64,000 nucleotides of DNA from Macrocystis pyrifera (GCA_031763025.1 JASSKH010000028.1:9749359-9813358), one strand, 5' to 3'; positions 1 to 11,699 are shown, counted from the first letter of the stretch. Made by a program: numbers and translations. The notes: a model not told the origin generated them from the letters alone.

Positions 1-435
1 GTGTTGCAAGCCTGCGAACGGGACAAGACAGGCATATAACCCGAGAAGAGAAGGCTGGAATGGGAGGGGTTGAATGAGCTTTTGACTGTACGCACACAGT
101 AGGCGACACAAGACAGCGGGGAAGACGTGGTGGTCCCGTTGTTTTGCGAAAGTGCTGGGTACGAAGGATAGCCCCGCGTTGAGGTCTGGTCTGTGTGTAG
201 ACAGACAGAGAGACCTTCCGCCCATCGACGCCTCCCGCCCCTCGCCCTCAAGTTCCCCCCCTCGTCCTCCTCCCTCCCTTCCCCCCTTCTTTTCGTCCTC
301 CCCTTGCTCCCTCCTCTCCTCCTTTGCCTCCTCCCGCCCCTCCTCCTCCTCCTCTTTTTCCTCCTCCTATGCCCGCTCTGAACCGCCTTCGTCGCGTGAA
401 ACCCCAAAACATCCCCTTATATATATACAACGCAG
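1..435. other. Intron or upstream sequence of the importin-like gene
   Basis: No exon was recognised here. A strongly pyrimidine-rich stretch (about 230-370, mostly CTCC and TCC) precedes the splice acceptor that opens the importin exon at 436, after the text ATACAACGCAG. The open frames on both strands here have low-complexity composition (Pro/Ser or Gly/Arg) and are not supported as genes. Upstream exons of the importin gene must lie outside the window. Confidence 0.5.
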
Positions 436-770
436 GCCGCTGAAAGGCCGGGAGAAGTCCCGCACCTGGTGCGCGCGTACTTCGAGCTCCTGTTCCGCTT
501 CCTTCTCTTCTGCCCCGCGGGACTGCTGACCGCTCCCGAGCTCGACACCGCGATCCGCCTCGCCGTGGCCTGCGTGGGCGCCTCGGACTTGGAGAGGGAG
601 TCGGCGCGGGCTGTGCTAGTATTCCTGGGGCAGCTGGCGGGGCGTTGCGGCGGGCAGCTGGATCGGTATAAGGGGGAGGTGGAGGCGGCGCTGGCTCCGC
701 ACGGGGAGGGGCTGACACGGCTCATGTTTGCTGCGCTTGCGGTGAGGGGATAGCGGATGGGGTGGGATGG

Positions 771-808
<38 letters not shown>

Positions 809-3230
809 AGGGAAGGGAAGGGAAGGGAAGGGAAGGGAAGGGAAAGAAAAAGAAGGGAAGTTGGGGTACGGAGGCGGAATCGAGAACGCCCGAGATGTAG
901 AGCGGGCGTGGACCTGGGCGTGGGCGCGTCTCCATTTTGGCGACCTGGCCCTCCACTCGAGGATTCGACGAACCGTGTGACTAGTTGTTTTGGAGGGCAG
1001 TGGAGGGCAAGAGTCTATTATCCAAGACGGGCGGGGGGCATGAAGAAGGCCCCCTCGTCATTGTCCGTAAGGTGCTTGGGAGTTTTGTGCTCCGATGGCT
1101 CCGTCTGACTACTGTAGCTGATTTGGGGATTGGGTCATCCCAGTGCGCCGTCACCGTCAACCCACGAAGGTCGACGTTGTGAGGCAGACCAGCAAGGTTG
1201 GATGCTTGTGCGGAGGCCGTATGGGCAGGCAATGTCCTGATACAGCACATTTTTCGGCAAGCACTCGGGCAAACGCGTACTATATATGTATGGGTCGAAG
1301 GCGTATGCATGCGCGTGTGTGTGAGATACACGCGTGCCCTTCCTCGCCCCCCCCCCCCCCCCCCCCATCGTAACCCTTGCTTTAAAAGTGATCGCCCAAA
1401 ATAAGCATCGTACGGCATTCAGCGCGGCGCCAGAGTGTTCATGATCACTACTGTATGTCTACCCTAAACAATTAATACCAGGCACCTGGTTTATATAAAA
1501 TATACCAGGTGCCAGGTAGCGGAGAACCCTGTCTCTCGTGTTTTGACCGCCGCGGACGCCGTCACTAGGGTTTCCCGCGGACCGCCCCGTCCCCCCGTCA
1601 ACGACAAAAAAACAACTTTCCTCGACATGCCCCCCCCCCCCCCCCCCCCCTTTGTGATGCCGTTTCGTGTCCGCATCACCGTAACGGCGCTTTTTTTTTT
1701 TTTTTTCCTCTTTTTTCTTTTTTTTTTTCTTTGTTCTAGGGTGCGTCGCCCTCCCTGCTCTGGCCGAACCTGATCGACGCGCTGTACGCCCTGCTGAGAG
1801 CCTTTTCGGACCCTCAGCACCAGGGGATGTCACACCAGTGGGTGTACGGAGCGTTGCGTGACGACCAAGTTTGTGCTGCCTTGGGCGAAGAGGTGCAAGA
1901 GGAGGGTGGGGGGTGGGTCTGGGGGCGAGGGCGGGGCGGGGCGAGGGGCGGTGGGGGGGGCGATGCGGGGGGGGGGGGGGGGGGGGGGGGGGGCGTACTC
2001 ATTTGTTGCTTGCCTTAGTCATTTGACCATTGACCACGCATCCCTTTCGAGACGGGTGTACTCTTTTGTTGCTTGCCTCAGTCATTTGACCATTGACCAT
2101 GCACCCCTTTCGAGACGGAACACCGCTAAGGGGGGGGAGGGGCAACGAGATCCGTGGCGGTCGGCGTATTTTCGTGTGTATACGCAGTAGGCAGTACGAA
2201 GACTGTACTACCGTGTTTTCAACCCACACAACATACCGTATACATATACCAACATTATTGCCCAGGTATCGGTACGATGTTTTCGGGTGGTCCCGCACGT
2301 TTTTTTCTTCTCAAGTCCCGAACGTGCGCGTTAGGGTTATATAAGGTTGGCATAGGGTCGGCAGCCTCTCGTGATTTTGTTTTGAAAACGAAAACAAAAA
2401 ACACATCCAAAACCGCTAATAAAACAAGACCTCCAAAATCGTTCGGTGAAGAAATACCTCTGGTTCTTTTCCCTGAATTTTTGTTTCGTTTAGTGCCAAG
2501 ACCGACCGGCAAAGCGACCTCTTGTGTAGGCGCTTTCGTGGGGCATTCTGATGCTGGACTTGCCCTTCCCGTGCCATAGAAGTAACATAAGGGCCCGTGT
2601 CCAGCGGTTGCCAATTTTCTTTCGGCGCTGAGTCAGGATAAGGATAAGGCATGCTGGGGCCCCCCGAGAGAAGGAGGATGACCACACGTGGCCTGTCAAG
2701 CGTGAGCGCACCGCTGTTTTTTCTTTTTGGGGGGTTGATATGCGTTTCCATCCGCCGACGTGCTACATGCGCTGGCTGCGGCCTGGTTGGGGGGTGAGGG
2801 GCGGGGGGGGGCTCTTTGTCGTGTATTTCGTCTGCTGCAACCGAAGCTGTCCACAACCATGTCCGAGATGGACAGTAGCCGAGCTGCATCCCAGGTGGAG
2901 ACGGAAAAGTCTCGACCGTTTTATCGCAGGACAAGTCGTGCTGATCCGCTGAGAGATCATCCCACTGTTTGGTAGGCTAACTGTTTCGTCCTCCCCCTTG
3001 CGTTCTCTCATCCCCTCCCCCGCCCGCTCCTTGCGCTGTCCCAAACAACACTTTTGGTTTTTTCTTTTTCTTTTTTCTGTCAAATGTTCCAGGAGCGGCA
3101 GCACGTGATGGACGCGGTATTACGACTGCTGAACGACAGCCGGTCCCGCTTCAAGGCGCTCATGCTAGACCTGGCCAAGATTTGCCACAACGAGATGACG
3201 AAAGACGGCCTTCTTGCGTACTTGTTGTAA
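436..3230 (+). CDS. Importin-13/transportin-3-like karyopherin, last three exons
   Basis: C-terminal part of an importin-beta family nuclear transport receptor, which carries cargo through the nuclear pore under Ran-GTP control. Exons: 436-741 (acceptor CGCAG, donor GTGAGG), 1740-1892 (acceptor TTCTAG after a long T tract, donor GTGCAA) and 3093-3230 (acceptor TTCCAG, stop TAA). All joints are phase 0, and the exons encode 102, 51 and 45 residues. The sequence reads as HEAT-type helices: LVRAYFELLFRFLLF, then an Arg/Leu-rich helix pair, then WPNLIDALYALLRAF, ending in a helical tail like the final residues of IPO13/TNPO3. The order and spacing agree with my memory of IPO13 from about the last 200 residues. 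The N-terminal cargo and Ran-binding part is outside the window. Other importin-beta members are possible; the IPO13/TNPO3 group fits best. Confidence 0.68.
774..807. repeat. Poly-G tract in importin intron 1
   Basis: An uninterrupted G run of about 33 bases starts some 30 nt downstream of the 5' splice site at 742 and is followed by six GGGAA repeats. Length is likely unstable and poorly sequenced. It is one of about ten poly-G/C runs of 14 or more in the window. Confidence 0.9.
1991..2118. repeat. 63-bp tandem duplication after a poly-G tract
   Basis: Two adjacent copies of a unit that begins TGTACTC(A/T)TTTGTTGCTT and ends CCTTTCGAGACGG, differing at a few positions, directly follow the poly-G run at about 1968-1991 in importin intron 2. 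The junction 'poly-G then (C/T)GTACTCA' recurs at 19.7 kb and 40.4 kb and, inverted, at 37.5 kb. Confidence 0.75.
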
Positions 3231-4003
3231 CAATCGAGATACTTAAAAAACAAAAGCAAAAACATGCCCCACCACTCGGTCCGAAAATCAAACGACCGTT
3301 TTGGTGTCGATATTCATACACAAAACAGTCCTTACAAGCCGGACAAGAGACAACGTAAGGACGCCGTTTTGATGTTATCATGAAAACCCTGACGGCCGTT
3401 TCATTTGTGGACGGAGTGGTAGTCGCCAAGTCTTCCTTCTCTCCTTCCTTCCTTCCTTCCTTCCTTCATTCCTCTACTTGGTGCCTTTAGGTGCCTCTCG
3501 CTAGCCCCGCGACGCGACGAGTCGTACTTACTATACGTAGCGTTCGGGAGCTATTTTTGTATATCCGCTAAGAGGCAAGAAGCAGCGTCTGCGGTCGAGG
3601 TGGATTCGGCATAATTTTTTCATGCATTATTACACACGGGGCGGCAGTAAGCCGGCCGTCCAATTTAGGAGCTGAGTGTGGATTTAGCGGTGATTGGCTG
3701 CTTTAGTGGAGCGTTGCGTGATGATTGGTTGCCTGTATTTGGGGCGGGGGCGTCGGTGTCCAGCGGAAGCTTGCCTTTCTTCTGCAGAGCCATCTTTCGG
3801 GGGCGCCATCGTGTTGACGTGGGTGGTGGTTGTGGGTTTGTTCGCTCTGCGCACAGGGAATATTTGAGGATGCTAGTTTTCCCGGAGTCTTCGGCGAAGC
3901 AGCTCTCGTAGCGGGCGTGTGTGCAACCCGCCTCGTCCCGTCCCCGTCCTTGTCCGTCCGTCGCTCCGTCGGCGCACCGATGCGAGGTAGTCGCTAGATG
4001 GAG
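3231..4003. other. Downstream of importin gene, no gene seen
   Basis: Presumed 3' UTR and intergenic DNA. A short TTCC run lies at about 3440-3465. A 77-codon frame at 3678 has no recognisable features and is not called. Confidence 0.4.
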
Positions 4004-4490
4004 GGGGGGGAAGGAAAGGACTGTTTTTCGTTGAAGGTGTTGTTGGAGATACAGATGGCACTACCGTCGAGCCACTTGCTGTGGAGGTTTCGGGTGAAGA
4101 TGGCACTGCTGTCGCGGCAATTTTCCCTGGAGGTGTTATTGGGAGATGGATGGCGCTGCTGTCGATCCGATTGCGTTGAAGGCATCATTGGGAGATGGTA
4201 CTGCTGTCGAGATCCTATTGTCTTGGGAGCGTTGTTGCGGGATGACGCTGCTGATTTGCTTCGAATGCGTTGTTGAGAGATGGCACTGCTGTCGATCCAC
4301 TCGCGTTTACGTTATGTTGTTGGACTTAGCACTGCTGTGTCGCGCCAATTTCCTAGAAGTTGTTGGGTGTAGACGGACGGCACTGCTGTGGAGCCAATTT
4401 GCGTTGAAAACGCTGTTGGAGATGGTACTGCCGTCGAGCTAATCCCGTTAAAGAAACATTGTTGGAGACGGCATCGCTGTCGAGCCAGGC
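4004..4490 (+). repeat. Degenerate minisatellite, about 46-50 bp unit
   Basis: About nine diverged tandem units share the core GAGATGGCACTGCTGTCGAG, followed by a variable half that often reads CCAATTGCGTTGAAGGC and then GTTGTTGG. Spacing between cores is about 46-60 bases. Several overlapping open frames on both strands run through the array because its unit length is close to a multiple of three; I do not regard them as genes. Confidence 0.8.
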
Positions 4491-7400
4491 TGTACGTCGC
4501 CGTCGTGCATAGGTGCCTGTCGTTGTGACGCGCTACTGCTGACGGGCGCTCGCGACGTTTGGGATTCCCCCAAGGTGCCGCTTTGAAAAGCCCCCGACTG
4601 GTTGGTCCCATGGCGACCTGCGTGCTGCCGTGTGGTACCCGCTGGCATTGACGAGGGTGTTTTGTCGGGTTGCGTTGCTTGTTGCCGTTACTGCCGCACG
4701 AGTAGTAGCAGTATATAGTAGTTGTGGTGGTAATAGTAGTCAGTCGTAGTAGTGTGGTGTTTCTTGTCGATATTTTTATTTTCTTGGGATTGTGAGGAGC
4801 TATAAGGAGGGCCTGTTTTCCCTTTCGACTCCGATTCCTCTGTAGGGGGTACCGTTTATGTATATGCATGTGGTGGAGGGTGAAAATTCGGCCTACCAAC
4901 TGTTGATTTTGTTTTTTTCTGGGCCTTGGTGACGAAAATGGCAGTGTCGCTGCGCCCGCGGAAATTGTCGGGCTGGATTGACGCTATCGATCATGAATAC
5001 ATTTGCGGCAGGAATAGAGGATCGCGGAGCTACGCCGGCGGCCGCCGGTCAAACGCCCCCGCCATTCCTTCCTCCCTCCCTCCCTCCCCTCGCCGTAGTT
5101 GAGGTATCGGTTTGACAGTTATTTGTTTCAAACTCGTCTCGAGTCGCAGAGATTTTTAGGGCACCCCGATCACTACAGTACTGTGTGCTGCGGCATTAAG
5201 TTGTCCGCGCGCGGGCAAGCTGGCCCGGCTGGCTCGTGGGAGATGCGAAGCGTCTCGAGGCTAGCCGGAGATAAATTCTGGCTGCTACTGCTGCTACTGC
5301 TACTGCTGCTGCTGCTGCTGCTTGTTGCACGTAGCCGGTGGAGGGTGGAGAGTTACTTTTTTTCTTGTTTTTTCTGGCCTACTTCGAGTTTCTCATGTAT
5401 ATTATGATAGCTGTCATCACATATAGCCATGTGGTGATGTGCTGGGCTTATCTCTTGGCATTGTGTTTTTTCTTCTCCAATGCTACTAGCTTGTTACGGA
5501 GAGCGCGGTAGGGCCTGCAGGAAAAGTCAAACGTAGCGCGTTCAACGTTCTGTCCACTCAACTCTCTGTGCTCGACAGAAGAAAAAAAATGTGGAGTGAC
5601 GAACGTTACTCAGCTCTTTTTCGGTGAAATAAGTAGTTTTTATAATATCCTTTTTGGATGGTTGATTTTCGGGTGTGTTCGATCAGCTTACACGCCGTCG
5701 TCGTGGCTGTGTCTTTCAAATGTTGCACTCGGTCGTATTCTTCTTTGTGTGCGTGGGCGCGTTTGGTGGGAGAAGTACCACTATATGATTAGTGATGTAC
5801 CACTTTGCTGTAGAAACGTGTCCAGTCCGGTCTTGTCTTGTTTTGTCTCGTTTTTGTCTTTTGTCTTGTCTGTTTATTACGTACATACATCTGTTTTGCT
5901 CATTTATAGGCATTGAAGAATGACGGATACGGGGATAAAAACAGAAACAAAAAAATGGGGACGCCTTCGGCAGTTTAGGTTGCAGGTTGTTAGTTGTTGT
6001 ATACTAGTAACGATGATCGTGAGCATCATTGATTCAGCGGGGGCCGCATGTGTTTGGGTCTCCAGCGATTCCAAGATAAACATACAATTTACTACTGTTG
6101 TACTGAAAACTCGAGTTTGTTCGCCTGCATGCGGCTTTAAAGACAGTTAAAATGAGTTGCGTTTGTTTTGTGTATCTTCCCGCGTTCGGTCTCGGTGTAG
6201 GGAGAAGGAAGTCGGGCAACGAGACGCTTAGCGTTGCTTCTGCTGCTACTACTGCTGTACTACGTTTTTCACCTGCGAAACAAGAGTTGATTTTTTTTTT
6301 CCCGCGAAAGCATTTATTTCGCATTTTTTATACGTATTTTATGCTTGGGGGGTGAGAGAGCGTTTTGACTACGTACGTTACGTTGTTAGCCAGGTGTTAC
6401 CGGGGAGCGGGATTGGAGAGATGTATTGTGCGGTGTATTTTTGGTACTACGGTACGTGTTTTACAGCTCTAATTTATTTCATGTTGTATATATATCGTCG
6501 TCATGGCGTGGGTGGTGACTAGAATGGGCTAGCTCTAGAAAAAGAGCTGGACTCATTTTCCTGCTGAGGAGGCATCTCGGAGATTCGGCGCGTGAGTGGC
6601 AAAGCGCAAGGCGTGACTCCAGCTACTCCGACGTTTGCTGTAGAGCGACGAGTGAGCCTCTTGATTCGAAAGGTACAGCTCAGAATGATTTATTTGCACA
6701 TGACGAAAGCACTACGAGTATTGCAACTTATGTTTCTATCAAACGAAGTATCGTTAGTGTTGCTACCCAATGATAAACACTACTACTGTAGAATTGTTGG
6801 GTAATCCTTAACGTACTACAGCAATAATAATCGTAGTGTACGTAGCGTATTGTTTTTGTTTTTTGTGTTCTTTCGTTCACACCCACACACTCGCCTCTGA
6901 AAAATTGCGCTCAAGCAAGTCCCCCAGTGTATTGGACTACTTGGGTCTCCTGAAACGCAAAATGCTCCCCGCCCCCCCTCCTCAACCGATCCCAAACGAC
7001 TGACGCCTATGCCGTGGTGCATATCGGTGGCTGGCACACCAACTACAATAGTAATAGCGGCCGGCACCAGCTATCAGCTTCTCGGGTGCCCGGTATAGCT
7101 GAGTTTTTACAAAGTACGGTGCTACCTGATGATGCCAACCCGCTCCCCACTTTTCCAGTAACTATGTCGTATCCCGTTCTTAGACTTGCCATTTTGGTCG
7201 TGTCCCATTTAGACTGCAGTCGAGCGCTCGGGTAGCTCCTTTTTTTGTAATTCACAAAGATGCTGCAAGCGTAACCACTCTAATTCCAAGTGTTCATAGT
7301 TTGCCACCATAACGAACAGGGGTGCAGTTGAAGTCGACATTGATCGCTAAAAGTAAGTGCAGAAGAAACGCAAGGAATGTCAGTCACAGCCAGTCGATGC

Positions 7401-9125
7401 AAAGACAGCTACTGCTAAATGGTGGGGTTTTAGCTGTTCGTCCACGAGAACCCTTCCTTATACCAGATATATACATCAGTATACGGACTCAACGTAGTAC
7501 CGGTATGTTTCAACGTAGAGAAAGGCAACACGCGCATACAACAGCAGCCATCAACGTACGTAACACCAGCGGTACTACAGTAGTAGTTGTGTCTGCAGTG
7601 CAGCAACTGGGTGGGACTTTCACTTCCTGTTCGGAGAGCGCCGCCAGCTACAGTAGTAGTAGATGACTGTTGTTCGTACCACGAGAGACAGGAGGGGGGG
7701 GCACACACTCAACACATGAAATGGAAACAAGTGCCGGCTGCCCAAGTATGAGCCCATGTACCGGCGGTGTATTGAGTCAACAAATTATTACCGCTCTAAT
7801 GGTTTGTTTCAACGTGGAGAAGTGTACAGTTCAACGTGAAATACAAAAATACAACATCATCAGCCACCAATGCCAAGTGGTCTATCTGCAGTGCAGCTGT
7901 AACTGTGTGGGGCTTTCACCTGTTTGAAAAGCCCCGCCACACTACGTACAGCAAATACCCAAGTAGGAGGACCGTTGTTCCTGTCAGGAGAGACAGGAGA
8001 GGGGGCTAGATGCCGGTACTCGTAGTCGAATTGCAACGGGACAATGCGCTGTGCCGCCTACCGAACGACGTAGGAAGTGTGGGTGAAAGCAAAAAAACTC
8101 GACGAAAAATAACACCAACACTGCTGTTTCTTGGCTTGGAAGATGCCAGGTAGAACAGACTTGTGTAGAGAAAGGTGAGCAGGTCCACATGGATACGAAC
8201 GAAACCCCATCGCGAAAACGAAGACACACACTTGCAGCAGCTACAGGTAGGTACTGGTATGTCGGAGGTACTGGCACTTTTGGTACTCGTACACCAGTAG
8301 TTGTGGGTTATATGTACAACACATACAAAACAATAAGTGTGGTAGAGTCTGCGCGTAGTACGCCCGTGACTCGTGTGTGTCGTCGGTTCGTCGATTCAAG
8401 GGACAAGACTGAAAAATTGGCGTTACATTCGTTTCATGTTCCGTTTCGAACTCTTACGTACGTACTGGGTGCTGGGTGCTGTGTTCTGCGTTTTTGGTCC
8501 TCAACGGGCAACCGAGCAGCAGCAGCAGCGCAATAAAAGACCTATGGTAGCAACGCCCCGTCAACGGAGCCGCGCGCCAAGCACCCAACTGAAGAACAAG
8601 AGAGGCAGCCCCGGAGACACCTGCCACCAGATGAAACAGGTGTGAGGTTCTTCCTCTTCTTTCTTGTTTGGTTTTGCTTTCTTCACGTTTTCGTTTTTCG
8701 GTTTTCGGTTTGCACAAAAGTATATATGATGAAGAAGAACAGAAGAAGAGGGGAGCGCCATTGCGGGCATCGTTCGTGCAGCCTGGAGGGGGAGGAGGAG
8801 GAATAATACCAGCAGCGTGTCCGTCCGTGGAAGCACATAATTACATCTATATACCCGCAGTCCCAACCGGCAATAATAATAGTGCAGCAATGAATGCAGG
8901 AAACGAGTCCGATCACGACTGACCCGGTCGCACACGGCATACCCCCAAGCAAACGCTTAGATACACTCGCAGCTACTTCCTGCTGTATAGGCCATTGTCC
9001 GCACATCAACCAGTCAGCTCAAAGGATTTTTTCTTCATAAATTTTAATTTTAGCAAAATATATAAATGAGGACTCTGCTGCAGCCAGCAGCACAGCAACA
9101 ACAACAGCTGCAGCAGCAGTACGGG
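4491..9125. other. Long non-coding stretch
   Basis: No supported gene. Visible features are an imperfect CTG/CTA trinucleotide run at about 5281-5325, T-rich stretches, recurring short palindromes of the ACTACTGTAG type, and a degenerate direct duplication of about 300 bp (around 7505-7697 against 7805-8006, sharing TCTGCAGTGCAGC and the GAGAGACAGGAG end). The open frames are short and show no domain signal. Confidence 0.45.
5281..5325. repeat. CTG-type trinucleotide microsatellite
   Basis: Imperfect (CTG)n/(CTA)n run of about 45 bases, with a pure CTG core near 5300-5322. It is not inside a recognised exon. Confidence 0.85.
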
Positions 9126-9127
9126 GT

Positions 9128-9290
9128 ACAGTGCTGACGAAGGGATTGGAACAGTCCCAGGTGAAAATCCGAGGTCCGGACCCCGGGTTGTGCTTTTCAT
9201 AGATATACCAACCACTACCACTAAGCTACCAGTCAGCACTGAGTTATCTGTCAGCCCTGACTGATAGCTCAGGGAGTTACCGAATACCGT
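9128..9290 (-). mobile_element. tRNA-derived SINE-like sequence
   Basis: Read on the minus strand, TGACTGGTAGCTTAGTGG resembles a tRNA D-arm/A box, and about 50 bases later GGGGTCCGGACCTC resembles a degenerate B box. The A-box half also exists as an inverted copy next to it (TGACTGATAGCTCAGGG on the plus strand at about 9260-9278), as in the tRNA-half palindromes at 11.5 and 51.3-51.7 kb. It does not fold as a full tRNA by eye, so I call a SINE-like relic rather than a tRNA gene. Confidence 0.4.
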
Positions 9291-10560
9291 ACGTATATAA
9301 CACGCAAGATAGCACACCTCCCCTGGGGATGAATTTCAGACACGAGTTTCTTCGAAACTTACTTGTAATAGTAGGAATAGAGGAGCACACACAACGAAAG
9401 AAAACGACAACTACTACTACTGTAGTGTTGGGGAACATTTCGTCGAGATCATCTGTCCATTGTCGTCCGCAGTTCCTACCAAGATATTAACACCGGTCGG
9501 CGTGTTTTGCATCCTCCCCGACCGTATTGTCGAGCAAATCAGCGTGGAAACAAATTCGTCGCAGATACTGTAAGTGGTGTGGTATCTACCAGGTACCTGG
9601 TATCTTGCGTCTACTCTCTTTCTTTGTGGCACGGCAAAAATAAACACAATAGAGTAGATGTATGTGCACAACAACATCAACAACGGCAAGCACGACGGCG
9701 GACGCGTGCAATGCTGATGATTCGAATTTTCTCGTCTGCGAAAAATTGAACAGTTCTGGGGGGCACGCCGCCGACGCTTTACTACTACTGCTGCAGCAGC
9801 TGTGTATCACGAGGCTGTGGCCGTGCGTGCGGTGCAGAAATTGAGAAGAGCCGTATTTTAGTGTGTGTGCTGTGTGCTTCCATCAAACGACGGTCGGTCG
9901 ACGAACCGCAAATAGATGACAATTCATGAATTAATTGCAGATTCTGAAGCTACGTTCATTCGTAGCAGCTGCGGAAATTTATATCTCCTCCATTCGTCGG
10001 ATGGATAGGCGGTATATTCTACTCTGTCGGTGCTCCTGCTGGCAGCAGCTGCTCTGTTCTCTGTTACCTGTTGTTGTTGTCGATTCTGGTGCAAAAAAAA
10101 CGAGTTGATCGACCCATCACGCCTCTGTTTGTGATTACTGATGGGCCGTTGGGGCATCAGGTATATTTCGGGTTTTGACTCTAAGACTTGTTGCTCAGCA
10201 AATAAATAGCAAAACAACTCTCTCTCTGTATCAATCTCGATGCCCCCGTGCCAGTAGAAAAAGGGTAGACCACGTATCGCCACGAGTTGGCCGCTCAAGC
10301 GTCTCGAACCAGGACAGAACGCGACACACGTCAACGGCTGGTACACCTGTGCCATACCGAAAGATATCATACCTGTCTGGATGTACCAAATGCCGGTTAT
10401 TACTGGGTACAACGGCATTCATTCCTGTTCATCGATTCAGAGTATACAGTCAGTAGAGTTTTTTGTGTAAGGTTCAAGGTCGGGACACTTTGTATCCCAT
10501 GTTAGCTTTGCATATTAAGCAGGTACTCGTTGGTACTCACGAGAGTTGAATGTTCGAAAT
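9291..10560. other. Non-coding stretch
   Basis: No supported gene. It contains one copy of the short palindrome TACCAGGTACCTGGTA at about 9587-9602, a motif scattered through the whole window. Confidence 0.4.
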
Positions 10561-10567
10561 CCTTAGG

Positions 10568-10690
10568 TTAAACCACTGAGCCACTCAGTCAGCGCTGAGC
10601 AAGTGGTCTAGCAGGTGGGAGTGCTATATAATTCCCAAGGGTGGGTCGGGGGTTCGAATCTCGCCGAATTCCAAATTTGTTCTTTTTCGA
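10568..10690 (+). mobile_element. tRNA-derived SINE-like sequence with partial palindrome
   Basis: AAGTGGTCTAGCAGGTGGG resembles the D-arm/A box of a long-variable-arm tRNA (Leu/Ser class), and GGGGGTTCGAATCTCGCC about 50 bases later is an almost canonical B box/T arm. The anticodon region does not form a normal 7-base loop, so this is a derived element. Its 5' side is an imperfect inverted copy of the head (ACCACTGAGCCACTCAGTC), centred on AGCGCT near 10593. Confidence 0.45.
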
Positions 10691-10790
10691 GCGTGCGCGC
10701 TGGAGACAATACGAATGATTATGATAGTGTGCCTCTAGGCACCACCAGTAGCGTTTGGCGCGGGGAGGGTCCCGGAAATCACTGTTACTG

Positions 10791-10895
10791 TTACGGGGGA
10801 CCATAGTAAATGGGACCAAATTTTGCTAGTAAAAATAGGGAAATATATAGGTTTTTGTGTGTACCATAGGTGCTATTTACTATGGTCCTCCGTAA
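10791..10895 (+). mobile_element. 105-bp MITE, copy 1
   Basis: Terminal inverted repeats of about 24 bp (TTACGGGGGACCATAGTAAA and its complement) enclose an AT-rich core containing AAATATATAGGTTTTT. Same length and structure as five copies at 58.3-61.0 kb. It interrupts a tRNA-SINE-like region. Confidence 0.85.
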
Positions 10896-11000
10896 CAGGT
10901 GGAGAGAACCGCGAACAAAAGAAGTCCGGGGTTGAGTCCCGCCAGACGTCGTATTTCCGCTTTTTCTGCCGTGGGTAGAAAAGGGAAATTGTTATGATAC
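10896..11000 (+). mobile_element. SINE body, copy A
   Basis: AAGAAGTCCGGGGTTGAGTCCCGCC (split here as AAGAAGTCCGGGG and TTGAGTCCCGCC) carries a B-box-like T arm and is followed by the body CAGACGTCGTATTTCCGC and TTTTTCTGCCGTGGGTAGAA. The same body stands at about 51370-51450 with only a few differences, so this is a dispersed tRNA-related repeat. Confidence 0.6.
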
Positions 11001-11323
11001 TGCTTTGTATGAGGTTGAAAGCCCGGTAATTACCTGGGTTCAGGCACTGGGAACGTATTTGCAGTACTTGGAAGGCGTATCTTAGGTGGAATACCAGGGG
11101 TTTTCCAGAGACACACGAGCTTGGTCTCAGTCTCTCCGTGCACGAAAGGAATAAAACTGCTCTTCTTCTATATCTAAGCAAACAACACACATGAGTACCA
11201 ACGAGTACCGACTTAATAGGCAGACCTGTCCAGGGATACGAAGTGCCCAGCCTGCATGATCATTGATCTTAACAAGTGGCGTCGACGGCAGGACAAAATA
11301 ACCACAATAAAAGAACACTCGAC

Positions 11324-11480
11324 CAGAGAGACTCAAAAGTGGAGCGAACCAATTGAGTGAAGAACACACCACTAGGGGGGGGGGGGAACCATATGAAGGA
11401 AAAACCAGGCGCTGATTCGGGGCTTGATCAAAACCCCGGAGAATGTTTCCCGGTGAACACTTAACTAAGTAAAAAGAGCA
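11324..11480 (+). repeat. Dispersed repeat shared with 51.44-51.56 kb and 17.67 kb
   Basis: AAGTGGAGCGAACCA, then GGAAAAACCAGGCGCTGATT and GGGGCTTGATCAA, match about 51450-51545. The end (GTGAACACTTAACTAAGTAA, about 11450-11470) is found inverted at about 17670-17695. It probably forms the tail of the SINE-like family. Confidence 0.6.
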
Positions 11481-11509
11481 AAGGGTACTTTTTTGGTTTG
11501 AAATATTTA

Positions 11510-11565
11510 CGTTAAACCACTGACCCACTAAGTCAGCGCTGACGAAGTGGCTCAGTGGTTTGACG
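11510..11565. repeat. tRNA-5'-half palindrome
   Basis: Arms of about 27 bases meet at AGCGCT near 11537. The right arm GCTGACGAAGTGGCTCAGTG reads like a tRNA D arm (A box), and the left arm is its inverted copy with a few mismatches. Same design as 51307-51356 and 51601-51681. Confidence 0.75.
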
Positions 11566-11699
11566 TTTATCAACGAACATTGAATGCTTAGAGATAGAAG
11601 AAGAGCAGCTTTATTCCTTTCGAGCACGATGAGGCTGAGAGCAAGGCTCGTTTTCGCTGGGAAAAACCCCTGGTTTTTCATCCAAGATACGCCGTCCAA

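Noticed and set aside
248-956. Long minus-strand frames opposite the importin exon
   Set aside because: Low-complexity Pro/Gly/Arg composition caused by pyrimidine-rich and GC-rich plus-strand sequence. The plus-strand exon has clean splice sites and family similarity.
4146-4899. Overlapping frames on both strands through the minisatellite
   Set aside because: The openness comes from the repeat unit; no start context, no domain and different proteins in each frame.
10600-10690. tRNA gene with a good T arm
   Set aside because: The anticodon stem-loop and acceptor stem do not form; better explained as a tRNA-derived repeat. No convincing tRNA or rRNA gene was found in the window.
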